DNA of 64,000 nucleotides from Marinomonas rhizomae (GTDB taxonomy: Bacteria > Pseudomonadota > Gammaproteobacteria > Pseudomonadales > Marinomonadaceae), in assembly GCF_024397855.1 (NCBI RefSeq), contig NZ_CP073343.1, forward strand, positions 1,922,001 to 1,986,000. The letters run 5' to 3'. Below the pieces are notes generated by a model that was not told the origin of the DNA, made no database searches, and was given only the letters and a program-made list of their open reading frames with translations. This document shows positions 1 to 6,095 of this stretch, piece after piece (position 1 is the stretch's first letter; each line of letters begins with the position of its first letter). Both the position numbers and the translations under genes were made by a program.

Positions 1-276
1 ATAAATGAAATGAAAGTTTCTAGTTATATAGTTGGTTTTTATGTTCCAATAAAAGAAACACTAAAAGATCTTGAAAGACTTGAAAAAGCTAAGTCTAAAG
101 TTATTTGTTCTCAAGTGAAAAGTTATTATGCTATTTTGGAAATGAAAGGTTTTAATCAAGATCAGATTTTTGATAAAATGACTGAGTGGTTTATGACTAA
201 TACAGGGATTTTTGACCGATCTAAAGCTGAGGTTTTAGTTTCATATTTTATCCAGAATTGTGAGGTTTATTCCTAA
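1..276 (+). CDS. ABC-3C effector protein, C-terminal end only (partial)
   Basis: The frame is open from the first base of the window, so this is the tail of a longer gene, not an 88-residue protein starting at the ATG at 10. The last residues (SYFIQNCEVYS) match my memory of the ending of C-terminal domains in ABC-three-component (ABC-3C) systems, where the first gene joins a variable effector domain to this tail. The stop codon overlaps the next ATG (TAATG at 274-278), which means translational coupling. The effector domain lies upstream of the window, so its activity cannot be read here. The stretch is very AT-rich compared with the core genes further right. Confidence 0.6.
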   Translation: MNEMKVSSYIVGFYVPIKETLKDLERLEKAKSKVICSQVKSYYAILEMKGFNQDQIFDKMTEWFMTNTGIFDRSKAEVLVSYFIQNCEVYS

Positions 277-497
277 TGTTTGTTCCGAATAAAACTATTT
301 CAATAAATGATAGCTGTGTTTATAGAGCCTCATTATTACTTTCTAGATTAAACGATGGTGTTTCTGTTGAAGACATTTATGAGGTGGAAAAGAAATTGTT
401 TTTAGATATGTCAGATTTTATTGATGTATTGGATTTGTTGTTTGTTTTAGGGAAGATAGTTTTGGATAAGGATAATGGGGTGATTAAATATGCTTAA
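276..497 (+). CDS. ABC-3C small middle component (MC6-like)
   Basis: A 73-residue protein between the effector tail and the DUF2326 ATPase. It overlaps its upstream neighbour by 1 nt and its downstream neighbour by 8 nt. It starts MFVPNKTISINDS and has a C-terminal hydrophobic stretch LDLLFVLGKI. Length, position and the P-x-K-x-I opening fit the small middle component MC6 of ABC-3C systems, which are predicted defence or conflict systems in which the middle component links effector and ATPase. The assignment rests on context plus recalled family features. The winged-helix-like look is inference. Confidence 0.6.
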   Translation: MFVPNKTISINDSCVYRASLLLSRLNDGVSVEDIYEVEKKLFLDMSDFIDVLDLLFVLGKIVLDKDNGVIKYA

Positions 498-2091
498 ATC
501 GATTTCTTGTGAAGAGTTAATTAAAACCCCTATAGTTTTTAAAAAAGGTTTTAATTCTGTGGTGGGCGCAGATGATGCACACAACTCCATTGGAAAATCC
601 TCGATTCTTATGCTTATTGATTTTGCTTTTGGTGGAAGTGATTTTCCAAATAAATGCGATGATGTAATACGTAATGTTGGGCATTTTAAAATTGGTATAG
701 AATTCGAATTTGACAAAGTTTATTCATTTATAAGAGATACTGACAACTTAGATCAGATTTACAGAGTAGAATTCCAAGATTATATAACTAATAAACAATA
801 TAATACGTTTCTTAAGGATAAGTATCTTCATGATCTTGGAGACGCTTCATTTAGGGAGTGTGTAAGTGGTTTTTTTAGAATCTACCAAAGAGATAACTAC
901 AATGACAATCGACCATTAGACATAGTTAGAAAAGAGAGCTGGGAGGCAATTAGAAAGCGTCAGCTAAAGATATTTGGAAAATTTAAAATTATTGAAGAAC
1001 TTGAGGATAAGAAAACTAAAGCTGTAAATGAAAAGAAATCTATAGAGGGAACTTTCAGATCAGGTGCTGTTAAAAAGCTTAATAAGACTGAATTAAAAAA
1101 GAACTTTTTGAAACTTGACGACTTTTCAAGAGAAATCGAACAAATAAAAACATCCTTAAAGTCAAATGTTACAGATATAAAATCAATTATCAATGAAAGA
1201 AATCTGCTTTTAAAACTTGAAAAAGATAGATTGGTAGAATTAAAGAATGATTTCAACCTTACATTACAAAGGCTAGAGTCAAATCTATCAGATAATATTG
1301 TAAGAAATAGTGATAGTTTTAACTCTGTTATTGAATTTTTCCCTGAAATAAGCAAAGAAAAATTATCTCAAGTTGAAGGGTTTCATAATGGTATTACAAA
1401 AATACTTAAGAATCAGTTGTTAGAAGAAAAGAAAAGGGTGATTGCTAGTAAAAATCTTTGTGATTCGGAAATTAAAGGCATTGATGAGGAGATTCTTAAA
1501 GTAGCAGGCTCTAAAGAAGAAACTGCTGTTCTTTTAGAGAGGTTGATGGAGCTTGGTAATTTTGATAAAGAGCTTAAGTTGCAAAATGATTTTAAAATGA
1601 AGCTTGATGATGCCAATGAAGATTTAAAAAACATTAAAAATGATATCCATCATATGATATCAAGTTCAATAGAAAGCATTGAGAATATTATTAATGAGGG
1701 AATGGCTAGGTTTATTAAAAGAATATATTTGAATAATCCGATTGAACCTAAGATTTCTTTTGGGAAGACAGATTATATTTTTCACAGAGGAGATGATAGG
1801 GGTACGGGTAAAGGTTATTCTAATATGATTTGCTTAGATCTAACCTATCTAGAAAATACAATTCTTCCTTGTCTGATTCACGATAGTATATTGTTCAAGA
1901 ATATGGATGTTCCAGCTTTAGAAAGATTGATATCTATTTATAGTGAATCAGAAAAACAAATTTTTATAGCTATAGATGAGAAAGCAAAATATTCTATAGG
2001 TACTCAGATTAAAATTCACGAATCTATGTTTTTAAAGCTAGATGGAGATAAAGTTGCTTTTAAAATAAAATGGAATAAAGAGTCCAATTAA
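490..2091 (+). CDS. ABC-3C ATPase, DUF2326 domain protein (SMC/Rad50-like)
   Basis: A 533-residue ATPase. The N-terminus carries a Walker A-like loop (GADDAHNSIGKSS, about residues 26-38). Residues roughly 150-400 are rich in K/E/L and look like a long coiled coil. The C-terminal part has a signature-like GTGKGYSN, followed by a hydrophobic strand ending CLIHDS, which fits the DUF2326 ATPase half. The layout resembles RecN/Rad50-type ATPases with head halves at both ends. In ABC-3C systems this protein is thought to sense a nucleic-acid or phage signal and license the effector encoded two genes upstream. It is the last gene of the operon and strongly AT-rich, consistent with horizontal transfer. 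Confidence 0.75.
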   Translation: MLKSISCEELIKTPIVFKKGFNSVVGADDAHNSIGKSSILMLIDFAFGGSDFPNKCDDVIRNVGHFKIGIEFEFDKVYSFIRDTDNLDQIYRVEFQDYITNKQYNTFLKDKYLHDLGDASFRECVSGFFRIYQRDNYNDNRPLDIVRKESWEAIRKRQLKIFGKFKIIEELEDKKTKAVNEKKSIEGTFRSGAVKKLNKTELKKNFLKLDDFSREIEQIKTSLKSNVTDIKSIINERNLLLKLEKDRLVELKNDFNLTLQRLESNLSDNIVRNSDSFNSVIEFFPEISKEKLSQVEGFHNGITKILKNQLLEEKKRVIASKNLCDSEIKGIDEEILKVAGSKEETAVLLERLMELGNFDKELKLQNDFKMKLDDANEDLKNIKNDIHHMISSSIESIENIINEGMARFIKRIYLNNPIEPKISFGKTDYIFHRGDDRGTGKGYSNMICLDLTYLENTILPCLIHDSILFKNMDVPALERLISIYSESEKQIFIAIDEKAKYSIGTQIKIHESMFLKLDGDKVAFKIKWNKESN

Positions 2092-2162
2092 TTTCTATTT
2101 TCATCAAATTACTAATCCTGTATACATTGACCCCACCCGCATCTTGATCTAACATTCTCCTT

Positions 2163-2182
2163 GCACTGGCAAAATCCAGTGC
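2163..2182 (+). other. Perfect 7-bp hairpin in the rha leader
   Basis: GCACTGG (2163-2169) and CCAGTGC (2176-2182) form a perfect stem with a 6-nt loop. It lies at the start of a structured, gene-free stretch (2092-2389). It is followed by the first of three TTCGAA palindromes (2188-2193). There is no T-tract, so it is not an obvious terminator. Confidence 0.45.
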
Positions 2183-2214
2183 CGGGATTCGAACCCCGTT
2201 TACACAGCGGCCTA

Positions 2215-2237
2215 AAACACGCAGAGCGTGTTTTTTT
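2215..2237 (+). terminator. Rho-independent terminator-like hairpin in the rha leader
   Basis: AAACACGC (2215-2222), loop AGA, GCGTGTTT (2226-2233) followed by a T run. It looks like an intrinsic terminator reading rightwards. It could end ABC-3C transcription or act as an attenuator in the leader of the phage gene downstream. Confidence 0.55.
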
Positions 2238-2256
2238 GTGGCCGAGATTTGCCTGT

Positions 2257-2336
2257 TATGGTGGGTCTTTGTTGGGCAACCTTCGGGTTGGCCGTTCCTG
2301 TGGCGGTAGTTCGAACCTGATTTAGATCCACCACCT
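2257..2336 (+). ncRNA. Putative C4-type phage antisense RNA upstream of rha
   Basis: The segment starts with ATGGTGGGT and ends with ATCCACCACC, so its ends can pair. It encloses a UUCG-tetraloop hairpin (CAACC 2277-2281, TTCG, GGTTG 2286-2290) and a GTTCGAAC palindrome (2309-2316). This matches my recollection of C4 antisense RNAs of P1/P4-like phages, which sit upstream of antirepressor/Ash/Rha-type genes and pair with the following translation start region. A further TTCGAA copy (2345-2350) and GAGGTGG lie between this element and the rha ribosome-binding site, as expected for target sites. The assignment is from memory and structure by eye. No covariance search was done. Confidence 0.45.
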
Positions 2337-2389
2337 TATTGAGATTCGAACCTCACGAGGTGGTTAACTTCATACACAGGAGGCCAAAC

Positions 2390-2980
2390 ATGGCTATGGA
2401 CATTATCTCAAGCAATGACGCACCCGTTGTACAAATCACCAACGATCAAATCACCACCACCTCGACCGACCTCGCCAAGCATTTTGGCAAACGACATGCA
2501 GACATATTACGTCGCGTAGAAAACCTTGGTTGCAGTGCAGAATTCAGCGAACGCAATTTTGCGTTGGCTGAATACAAAGATGAACAAGACAAGACTCGCC
2601 CTATGTATCGCATCACCCGCGACGGCTTCGTCTTCTTGGCCATGGGCTTCACCGGCACCAAAGCCGCCCAATTCAAAGAAGCCTACATCAACGCCTTCAA
2701 CCAAATGGAAAAACAACTCAACGAGCAAAAACACCTTCCCGCCACCACAGACAACCTAGCACTAGCGGAAAAGGATAAGTACCAACTGCTCAACAACATC
2801 GTCAAATCCATGCAGATACAAAGCGACCCCGTCGTCGTTCCATCAAAAGAACTCATCGACCTAATCCAAGCCATCCGCATGTACCAACAGCAAATAGCAC
2901 GACTGCAAACACCAGACTGGGTAAACGACAACATCACCCGCGTCAAAGACATCGCCCAACGCAACTTTGTAGACTTCTAA
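2390..2980 (+). CDS. rha: Rha family phage regulatory protein
   Basis: A 196-residue protein. The start chosen is ATG 2390, preceded by AGGAGG at proper spacing, rather than the in-frame TTG at 2339 in the structured leader. The N-terminal 110 residues hold the Rha domain: TSTDLAKHFGKRHADILRRV (about residues 24-43), then MYRITRDGFVFLAMGFTG. This is the DNA-binding-like fold found in phage Rha, Ant and Roi proteins. The C-terminal half is helical and Q-rich. Phi-80 Rha interferes with growth of IHF-deficient hosts. Here it is a prophage relic or an island regulator. GC content is higher than in the ABC-3C operon to its left, so the two blocks have different origins. Fragments of a second rha copy lie at 4050 and 4651. 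Confidence 0.8.
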   Translation: MAMDIISSNDAPVVQITNDQITTTSTDLAKHFGKRHADILRRVENLGCSAEFSERNFALAEYKDEQDKTRPMYRITRDGFVFLAMGFTGTKAAQFKEAYINAFNQMEKQLNEQKHLPATTDNLALAEKDKYQLLNNIVKSMQIQSDPVVVPSKELIDLIQAIRMYQQQIARLQTPDWVNDNITRVKDIAQRNFVDF

Positions 2981-2994
2981 GCAGTGGTTAACAA

Positions 2995-3018
2995 AAAGCC
3001 CACAGATTAGTGGGCTTT
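2995..3018 (+). terminator. Terminator after rha
   Basis: AAAGCCCAC (2995-3003), loop AGATTA, GTGGGCTTT (3010-3018), then TAGTTGCTTTTTA. A 9-bp perfect stem 14 nt after the rha stop. Symmetric A and T flanks mean it could work in both directions. Confidence 0.7.
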
Positions 3019-3055
3019 AGTTGCTTTTTAGACTGGTAGGAATCGAGAAAGTCTT

Positions 3056-3085
3056 TTAGTATCAATGAATGTGTAAACGCGCATG
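3056..3085 (+). repeat. Relict of the gene D 3' flank
   Basis: TTAGTATCAATGAAT (3056-3070) matches, at 14 of 15 positions, the motif TTAGTATCAAGGAAT that closes both gene D fragments (5159-5173 and 6074-6088). AAACGCGCATG (3075-3085) matches AAATGCGCATG at 5217-5227. The cargo gene pair at 3231 therefore appears to sit behind the same flank as the cargo genes at 5262 and 6096. The rest of 3019-3230 shows no gene. Confidence 0.45.
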
Positions 3086-3230
3086 CCCGATTTTTCAGCT
3101 TCAGTGAGTGATTTAATAAAGTAACTTTGATTTAGTTACTTACGGTGCACAACAGAATTTTTTGGAATTTTATAAATTCATATGTGCACTATTTTAATAT
3201 TAGTTTAGATTTATAGACAGGGATATAATT

Positions 3231-3683
3231 ATGCAAGAACATGATCCTGAAGAAAGTAGAATTGAAAAAAATAGCTCTTTAAAAGATCAAAATGAAGAGC
3301 ACTCCTTTAAATGGATAGATGCCACCCAATCTAAAGAAATAAGTGAAAATGATACATGGAACCTACTTGATCACCCTAATGTAAATTTTCAAACCTTATT
3401 TGTAAGAAGGCATACATCACAAAATATACCAGATACGGAAAAAGTGCTCACATTTCAAGTAAGACATCCATATAAAAAACAACTGGTGCAAAACGAAGAT
3501 GATTACGATTTTATTGATGAGCAGGAATATCGTGCAGCAGTACTAAATATCAATGAAATGAAAACTGCTATTGATAAAGATCACAATGAATTCTTGATGA
3601 AGGAGCGTTCACTAGATGCTGAGTTCGCCATTCTTGCTTCTGAATTTTCTTCTTGGTCACCCCAAAATGGTGGTGGCATATGA
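3231..3683 (+). CDS. Hypothetical cargo protein, 150 residues
   Basis: Not recognised. The start is ATG 3231 after AGGGATATAATT. The protein is hydrophilic and acidic in its first 50 residues, has no signal peptide or membrane segment, and ends with a low-complexity SSWSPQNGGGI. A helical stretch with DKDHNEFLMKERSLDAEFA lies near residues 110-135. Its stop overlaps the start of the next gene (ATGA at 3680-3683), so the two are translationally coupled and probably work together. AT-rich, unlike rha beside it. No function is proposed. Confidence 0.6.
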   Translation: MQEHDPEESRIEKNSSLKDQNEEHSFKWIDATQSKEISENDTWNLLDHPNVNFQTLFVRRHTSQNIPDTEKVLTFQVRHPYKKQLVQNEDDYDFIDEQEYRAAVLNINEMKTAIDKDHNEFLMKERSLDAEFAILASEFSSWSPQNGGGI

Positions 3684-3997
3684 GAATATCAATTCGTGAT
3701 ATATTCAGAAAAGGTGAACTTTGGAGTAATCTAGAAGAAACTATTGGTTCGATTAAAAAATCTTTAACCCAACATTCAAAGAGTATAGAAAAGTCAAAAA
3801 GCAACGATATTATTTTGATGCAGAATATTAAGAAATTGGAAAAAGAAAATTCTGATTTAAGAAATAGAATGGTGCTGTTAGAAAATAGGTTGTGGGATTT
3901 GAAGGTTGTATCTAATTCTAATGATGCCATCATCGTAAAAGATGCTTTTGAAAATAGTAATCGACCTAAATCGGAAGTACGGGCTAATAAAGCTTAG
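3680..3997 (+). CDS. Hypothetical coiled-coil cargo protein, 105 residues
   Basis: Not recognised. The start is taken as ATG 3680, overlapping the upstream stop, with the GGTGG-containing upstream sequence as a possible ribosome site. A TTG at 3653 in frame is the alternative. The protein begins MRISIRDIFRKGELW and continues with about 50 residues of heptad-like K/E/L sequence (KKLEKENSDLRNRMVLLENR), a clear coiled coil. With its coupled neighbour it forms a two-gene cargo unit between rha and the first REP-like repeat. The coiled coil suggests homo- or hetero-oligomer formation. The function is unknown. Confidence 0.6.
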   Translation: MRISIRDIFRKGELWSNLEETIGSIKKSLTQHSKSIEKSKSNDIILMQNIKKLEKENSDLRNRMVLLENRLWDLKVVSNSNDAIIVKDAFENSNRPKSEVRANKA

Positions 3998-4021
3998 TAT
4001 AACTACGTTATATTTAGGTTT

Positions 4022-4040
4022 GGGGTCAGATGAAAAATAG
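4022..4040 (+). repeat. REP-like element, copy 1
   Basis: GGGGTCAGATGAAAAATAG, first of eight copies in 4.0-6.6 kb. The sequence is of the kind I associate with repeats mobilised by REP-associated tyrosine (Y1/HUH) transposases in marine gammaproteobacteria. No such transposase is present in the window. Followed directly by a rha fragment. Confidence 0.65.
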
Positions 4041-4049
4041 CGCCTAGCC

Positions 4050-4114
4050 TTCATCTACTCCAAACAGCTCCACGAGCAAAAACAACCACAGACAACCTAG
4101 CACTAGCGGAAAAA
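4050..4114 (+). pseudogene. rha gene fragment 1
   Basis: From 4050 the sequence reads FIYSKQLHEQKQ, then continues with bases that match rha around 2737-2773 almost exactly (CCACAGACAACCTAGCACTA and onward). Relative to rha, 10 nt are missing after GAGCAAAAACA, which shifts the frame into a TAG. The first part differs from the intact gene (IYSKQLH against NQMEKQLN), so it comes from a different rha allele. It is not translatable. Confidence 0.65.
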
Positions 4115-4122
4115 TGGAGTTC

Positions 4123-4140
4123 GGGGTCAGATGAAAATAG
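4123..4140 (+). repeat. REP-like element, copy 2
   Basis: GGGGTCAGATGAAAATAG, one A shorter than copy 1. It is followed by TGCCTAGTCTT, which also follows copies 1 and 3 in near-identical form (CGCCTAGCCTT and CACCTAGTCTT). The repeat unit is therefore longer than the 19-nt core. Confidence 0.6.
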
Positions 4141-4183
4141 TGCCTAGTCTTAAAGTTTTGCGCAAACCTTGTCACCTTTTCCG

Positions 4184-4235
4184 CTTAGCGCGCAAAAGTC
4201 GCCAACTTTACCAAGCCGGTGTTTGAGGCGCTAAG
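4184..4235 (+). repeat. Inverted repeat before the 4256 cargo gene
   Basis: CTTAGCGC (4184-4191) and GCGCTAAG (4228-4235) are perfect 8-nt inverted repeats, 36 nt apart, just ahead of the ribosome-binding site of the next gene. Function unknown. It could be a recombination site remnant or a chance hairpin. Confidence 0.3.
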
Positions 4236-4255
4236 TGCCGAGATAGGAGTTGAAA

Positions 4256-4594
4256 GTGTTAGATATAGCTAAAACGGAATTATTTATAACTGAGATATGT
4301 AAACGAATCGGACAAGATTATGGTGGTTATCACACTATCAGCTCAGGGAATATTGATGGTGAAAATTGTCCTCAGATTGCTTTTCATGTAGGCGCTGAAA
4401 AGAAAAATATGATGCAGTCAGCCAATGGGGAAGAATTTGAAGGAACCGGTATCGTGTATCGAGTTTTAGTTGGTTCTAGCATATCTATGGTATATGACGA
4501 TCAAGATGAAGAAATTGGAATATTCAAAGATATAACTAAAGGTGACTTATTCGGTGAAGTGGCTACTAAAAAATGGTGGCAGTTCTGGAAATAG
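4256..4594 (+). CDS. Hypothetical cargo protein, 112 residues
   Basis: Not recognised. The start is taken as GTG 4256 because AGGAG (4245-4249) lies 6 nt upstream. The TTG at 4250 directly abuts that site and is unlikely. The protein is soluble-looking, with a Gly-rich middle (GQDYGGYHTISSGNIDGEN) and an unusual aromatic, basic C-terminus KKWWQFWK. That ending often occurs in small phage-encoded or membrane-edge proteins. It is a single gene between REP-like copies 2 and 3. No function is proposed. Confidence 0.55.
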   Translation: MLDIAKTELFITEICKRIGQDYGGYHTISSGNIDGENCPQIAFHVGAEKKNMMQSANGEEFEGTGIVYRVLVGSSISMVYDDQDEEIGIFKDITKGDLFGEVATKKWWQFWK

Positions 4595-4631
4595 CACTTA
4601 ATAAGCGCCTGCAATCTGAACTCCGGCATTT

Positions 4632-4650
4632 GGGGTCAGATGAAAAATAG
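4632..4650 (+). repeat. REP-like element, copy 3
   Basis: GGGGTCAGATGAAAAATAG, identical to copy 1, and again followed by the same rha-derived sequence. The block 4022-4114 (repeat plus fragment) and this block are therefore duplicates. Confidence 0.65.
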
Positions 4651-4751
4651 CACCTAGTCTTCATCTACTCCAAACAGCTCCACGGGCAAAACCAACCACA
4701 GACAACCTAGCACTAGCGGAAACCGACAAGTACCAACTGCTCAACAACATT
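4651..4751 (+). pseudogene. rha gene fragment 2
   Basis: Matches rha fragment 1 (same 10-nt deletion after GCAAAA) but extends further, to a segment equivalent to rha 2778-2800 (AAGTACCAACTGCTCAACAA). It is frameshifted by the shared deletion and abuts REP-like copy 4. The shared deletion shows that both fragments were copied from one already broken gene. Confidence 0.65.
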
Positions 4752-4757
4752 GAGTTC

Positions 4758-4776
4758 GGGGTCAGATGAAAAATAG
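4758..4776 (+). repeat. REP-like element, copy 4
   Basis: GGGGTCAGATGAAAAATAG, immediately after rha fragment 2. First of three copies spaced about 40 nt apart (4758, 4798, 4837). Confidence 0.65.
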
Positions 4777-4797
4777 CCCTTAACTTTGTTCGAATTT

Positions 4798-4816
4798 GGG
4801 GTCAGATGAAAAATAG
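4798..4816 (+). repeat. REP-like element, copy 5
   Basis: GGGGTCAGATGAAAAATAG, followed by CTTAATTTTCATGCGAATTT. That is a decayed version of the inverted arm seen after copy 6. Confidence 0.65.
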
Positions 4817-4836
4817 CTTAATTTTCATGCGAATTT

Positions 4837-4875
4837 GGGGTCAGATGAAAAATAGCTTAATTTTCATGTGACCCC
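4837..4875 (+). repeat. REP-like element, copy 6, with inverted arm
   Basis: GGGGTCAGATGAAAAATAG (4837-4855) is followed by ATTTTCATGTGACCCC (4860-4875). The second is the reverse complement of the first 16 bases with one mismatch, so the element forms a near-perfect hairpin, the expected structure of a REP unit. The right arm supplies the GTG that opens the reading frame of the next phage fragment. Confidence 0.65.
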
Positions 4876-5175
4876 AATAGACTACGATAACCCAACCACC
4901 GCCCAACAAGCCTGCCAAGACGACCTCATCAAAAGCCAACGCCAAGGCTCCAGCGTCACCCTCGACTTACTAGGCAACCCCAAACTCGTCGCAGAAGGCA
5001 TCCTCACCCTAAACGACACCATCCCACCCGAAATGAAAGGCAACTGGTCCATCGACAAAGTCACCGCACGAGGCGACAGCAAAGCAGGGTATCGGTGTTC
5101 GGTTGTGGCTAGTGAGGTGGTTTGAGGGATTTTTTGTTGGCAGAAAGTGTGAAAGTGCTTAGTATCAAGGAATAA
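4868..5175 (+). pseudogene. Phage late-control gene D, 3' end, copy 1
   Basis: From 4868 to 5125 an 85-codon frame is open. From about 4881 it reads YDNPTTAQQACQDDLIKSQR, then LLGNPKLVAEGILTL and GNWSIDKVTARGDSKAGYRC. This fits the last ~80 residues of P2 gpD-like tail proteins (VgrG/T4 gp27-like fold), which end with a 'W-x-I-x-K-V' segment. A complete gpD is over 300 residues, so this is a fragment even though the frame is open. The GTG start comes from the REP arm. Translation into a stable protein is doubtful. After the stop at 5125 the tail runs to 5175 and ends in TTAGTATCAAGGAAT, which also closes copy 2. A cargo gene follows. Confidence 0.6.
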
Positions 5176-5180
5176 GGGTT

Positions 5181-5252
5181 TATAGCCTAGAAATAACAGG
5201 CTGTAGATAAAAGATTAAATGCGCATGTGTATTATTAGAATGTTAGGCTATA
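5181..5252 (+). repeat. Inverted repeat ahead of the 5262 cargo gene
   Basis: TATAGCCTA (5181-5189) and TAGGCTATA (5244-5252) are perfect 9-nt inverted repeats 54 nt apart, the second only 9 nt before the next start codon. It superficially recalls integron attC ends (GTTAGGC on the right), but the left end reads GCCTAGA, not GCCTAAC. Left as an unexplained repeat. Confidence 0.35.
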
Positions 5253-5261
5253 AGAAAAGTT

Positions 5262-5723
5262 ATGGATACAGATAAACTCATAAAGCTTCTGAAAGAAGGT
5301 GAATCTGATGAATTTAAGATTGAACCTGAAAAAATTGAAGCTTATGAAATAATAAGTATAACGGATATAGATGTGTTGAAATCTCTATGTGAACACATTG
5401 ATTCATTCAAAAAGTTATCGTTGCCTGAGACTTGGGCAGCGAGTGAAGACAGGCAAAGCATATTGGGATGTATGGATTATTTAAATAAATATTTGAATGA
5501 TCTTAATGAACATAAATGCTATTGCGTTCGGTATAAGTACTTAGAAGTTGATCCTTTAAATGAAAATGATGATGGCTTAATAGAGATATCGGAGCTTTCA
5601 AAAGCAATTGGTGGCTCAGTTAAGTATATATGTAAGTGCAATGGTTGCTCTAAAATGCTTGAAGTAACTCATAGTTTAGATGGGATGGGTCTAGATTGTT
5701 ATGTTTGGCATCGAAAAAACTAA
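5262..5723 (+). CDS. Hypothetical cargo protein, 153 residues
   Basis: Not recognised. The start is ATG 5262. Upstream, AAGAAAAG is a weak ribosome site. The protein is acidic, with no signal peptide or membrane segment. It has a C-terminal cysteine cluster (YICKCNGCSKM near residues 125-135, plus a Cys in GLDCYVW and a CYCV at about 87-90) that could bind a metal. Size, acidity and position as a lone cargo gene behind a phage-tail fragment recall immunity or moron proteins, but that is inference. AT-rich compared with the flanking phage fragments. Confidence 0.6.
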   Translation: MDTDKLIKLLKEGESDEFKIEPEKIEAYEIISITDIDVLKSLCEHIDSFKKLSLPETWAASEDRQSILGCMDYLNKYLNDLNEHKCYCVRYKYLEVDPLNENDDGLIEISELSKAIGGSVKYICKCNGCSKMLEVTHSLDGMGLDCYVWHRKN

Positions 5724-5733
5724 TAAGAAATTT

Positions 5734-5752
5734 GGGGGCAGATGAAAAATAG
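5734..5752 (+). repeat. REP-like element, copy 7
   Basis: GGGGGCAGATGAAAAATAG, one substitution from the consensus. It is followed by a decayed inverted arm (TTTTTCATTTTAC). It lies 11 nt after the stop of the upstream cargo gene. Confidence 0.6.
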
Positions 5753-5783
5753 ATTAGTTTTTCATTTTACACAAATAGATTAA

Positions 5784-6090
5784 AGCTACGACAACCCAAC
5801 CACCGCCCAACAAGCCTGCCAAGATGACCTCATCAAAAGCCAACGCCAAGGCACCAGCGTAACCCTCGACGCTCTTATTGACTAGGTACGGGCAACCCAA
5901 CTCGTCGCAGAAGGCATCCTCACCCTAAACGACACCTTCCCACCCGAAATGAAAGGCAACTGGTCCATCGACAAAGTCACCGCAAGAGGCGACAGCAAAG
6001 CAGGGTATCGGTGTACGGTTGTGGCTAGTGAGGTGGTTTGAGGGATTTTAATTGGCAGAAGGGGGGGAAGTGCTTAGTATCAAGGAATAA
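5784..6090 (+). pseudogene. Phage late-control gene D, 3' end, copy 2
   Basis: Almost the same sequence as copy 1 (4881-5175) from ACGACAACCCAACCACCGCC to the closing TTAGTATCAAGGAAT (6074-6088). A scrambled patch near 5871-5890 introduces TGA and TAG stops, so it is dead. The few differences from copy 1 suggest gene conversion or recent duplication, or independent arrival from related phages. AAGGA inside the closing motif stands 9 nt before the GTG of the next gene. The repeat end thus appears to supply its ribosome-binding site. Confidence 0.6.
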
Positions 6091-6095
6091 CAAAA

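Noticed and set aside
960..1355. 131-residue minus-strand ORF inside the DUF2326 gene
   Set aside because: A mirror of AT-rich coiled-coil codons (Ser/Phe/Leu-rich), with no ribosome site. A shadow of the real gene.
2181..2360. tRNA-like GGGATTCGAACCCC and GATTCGAACCTC motifs
   Set aside because: They resemble tRNA T-arms on the minus strand, but no acceptor stem, D-arm or anticodon arm can be drawn around them. Three copies in one leader fit palindromic pairing sites of a phage regulatory RNA better.
2339..2389. Upstream TTG start for rha
   Set aside because: It lies inside the structured leader without a ribosome site. ATG 2390 has AGGAGG at the right distance and begins the domain properly.
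4758..4875. CRISPR array (19-nt repeat at ~40-nt spacing)
   Set aside because: Only three evenly spaced copies, spacers nearly identical to one another, hairpin arms extending into the spacers, no cas genes. REP-like elements explain it.
5181..5252. Integron attC site before the 5262 gene
   Set aside because: The right end GTTAGGC fits but the left end GCCTAGA lacks the AAC core. No L boxes are visible, and no integrase or attC array is present.
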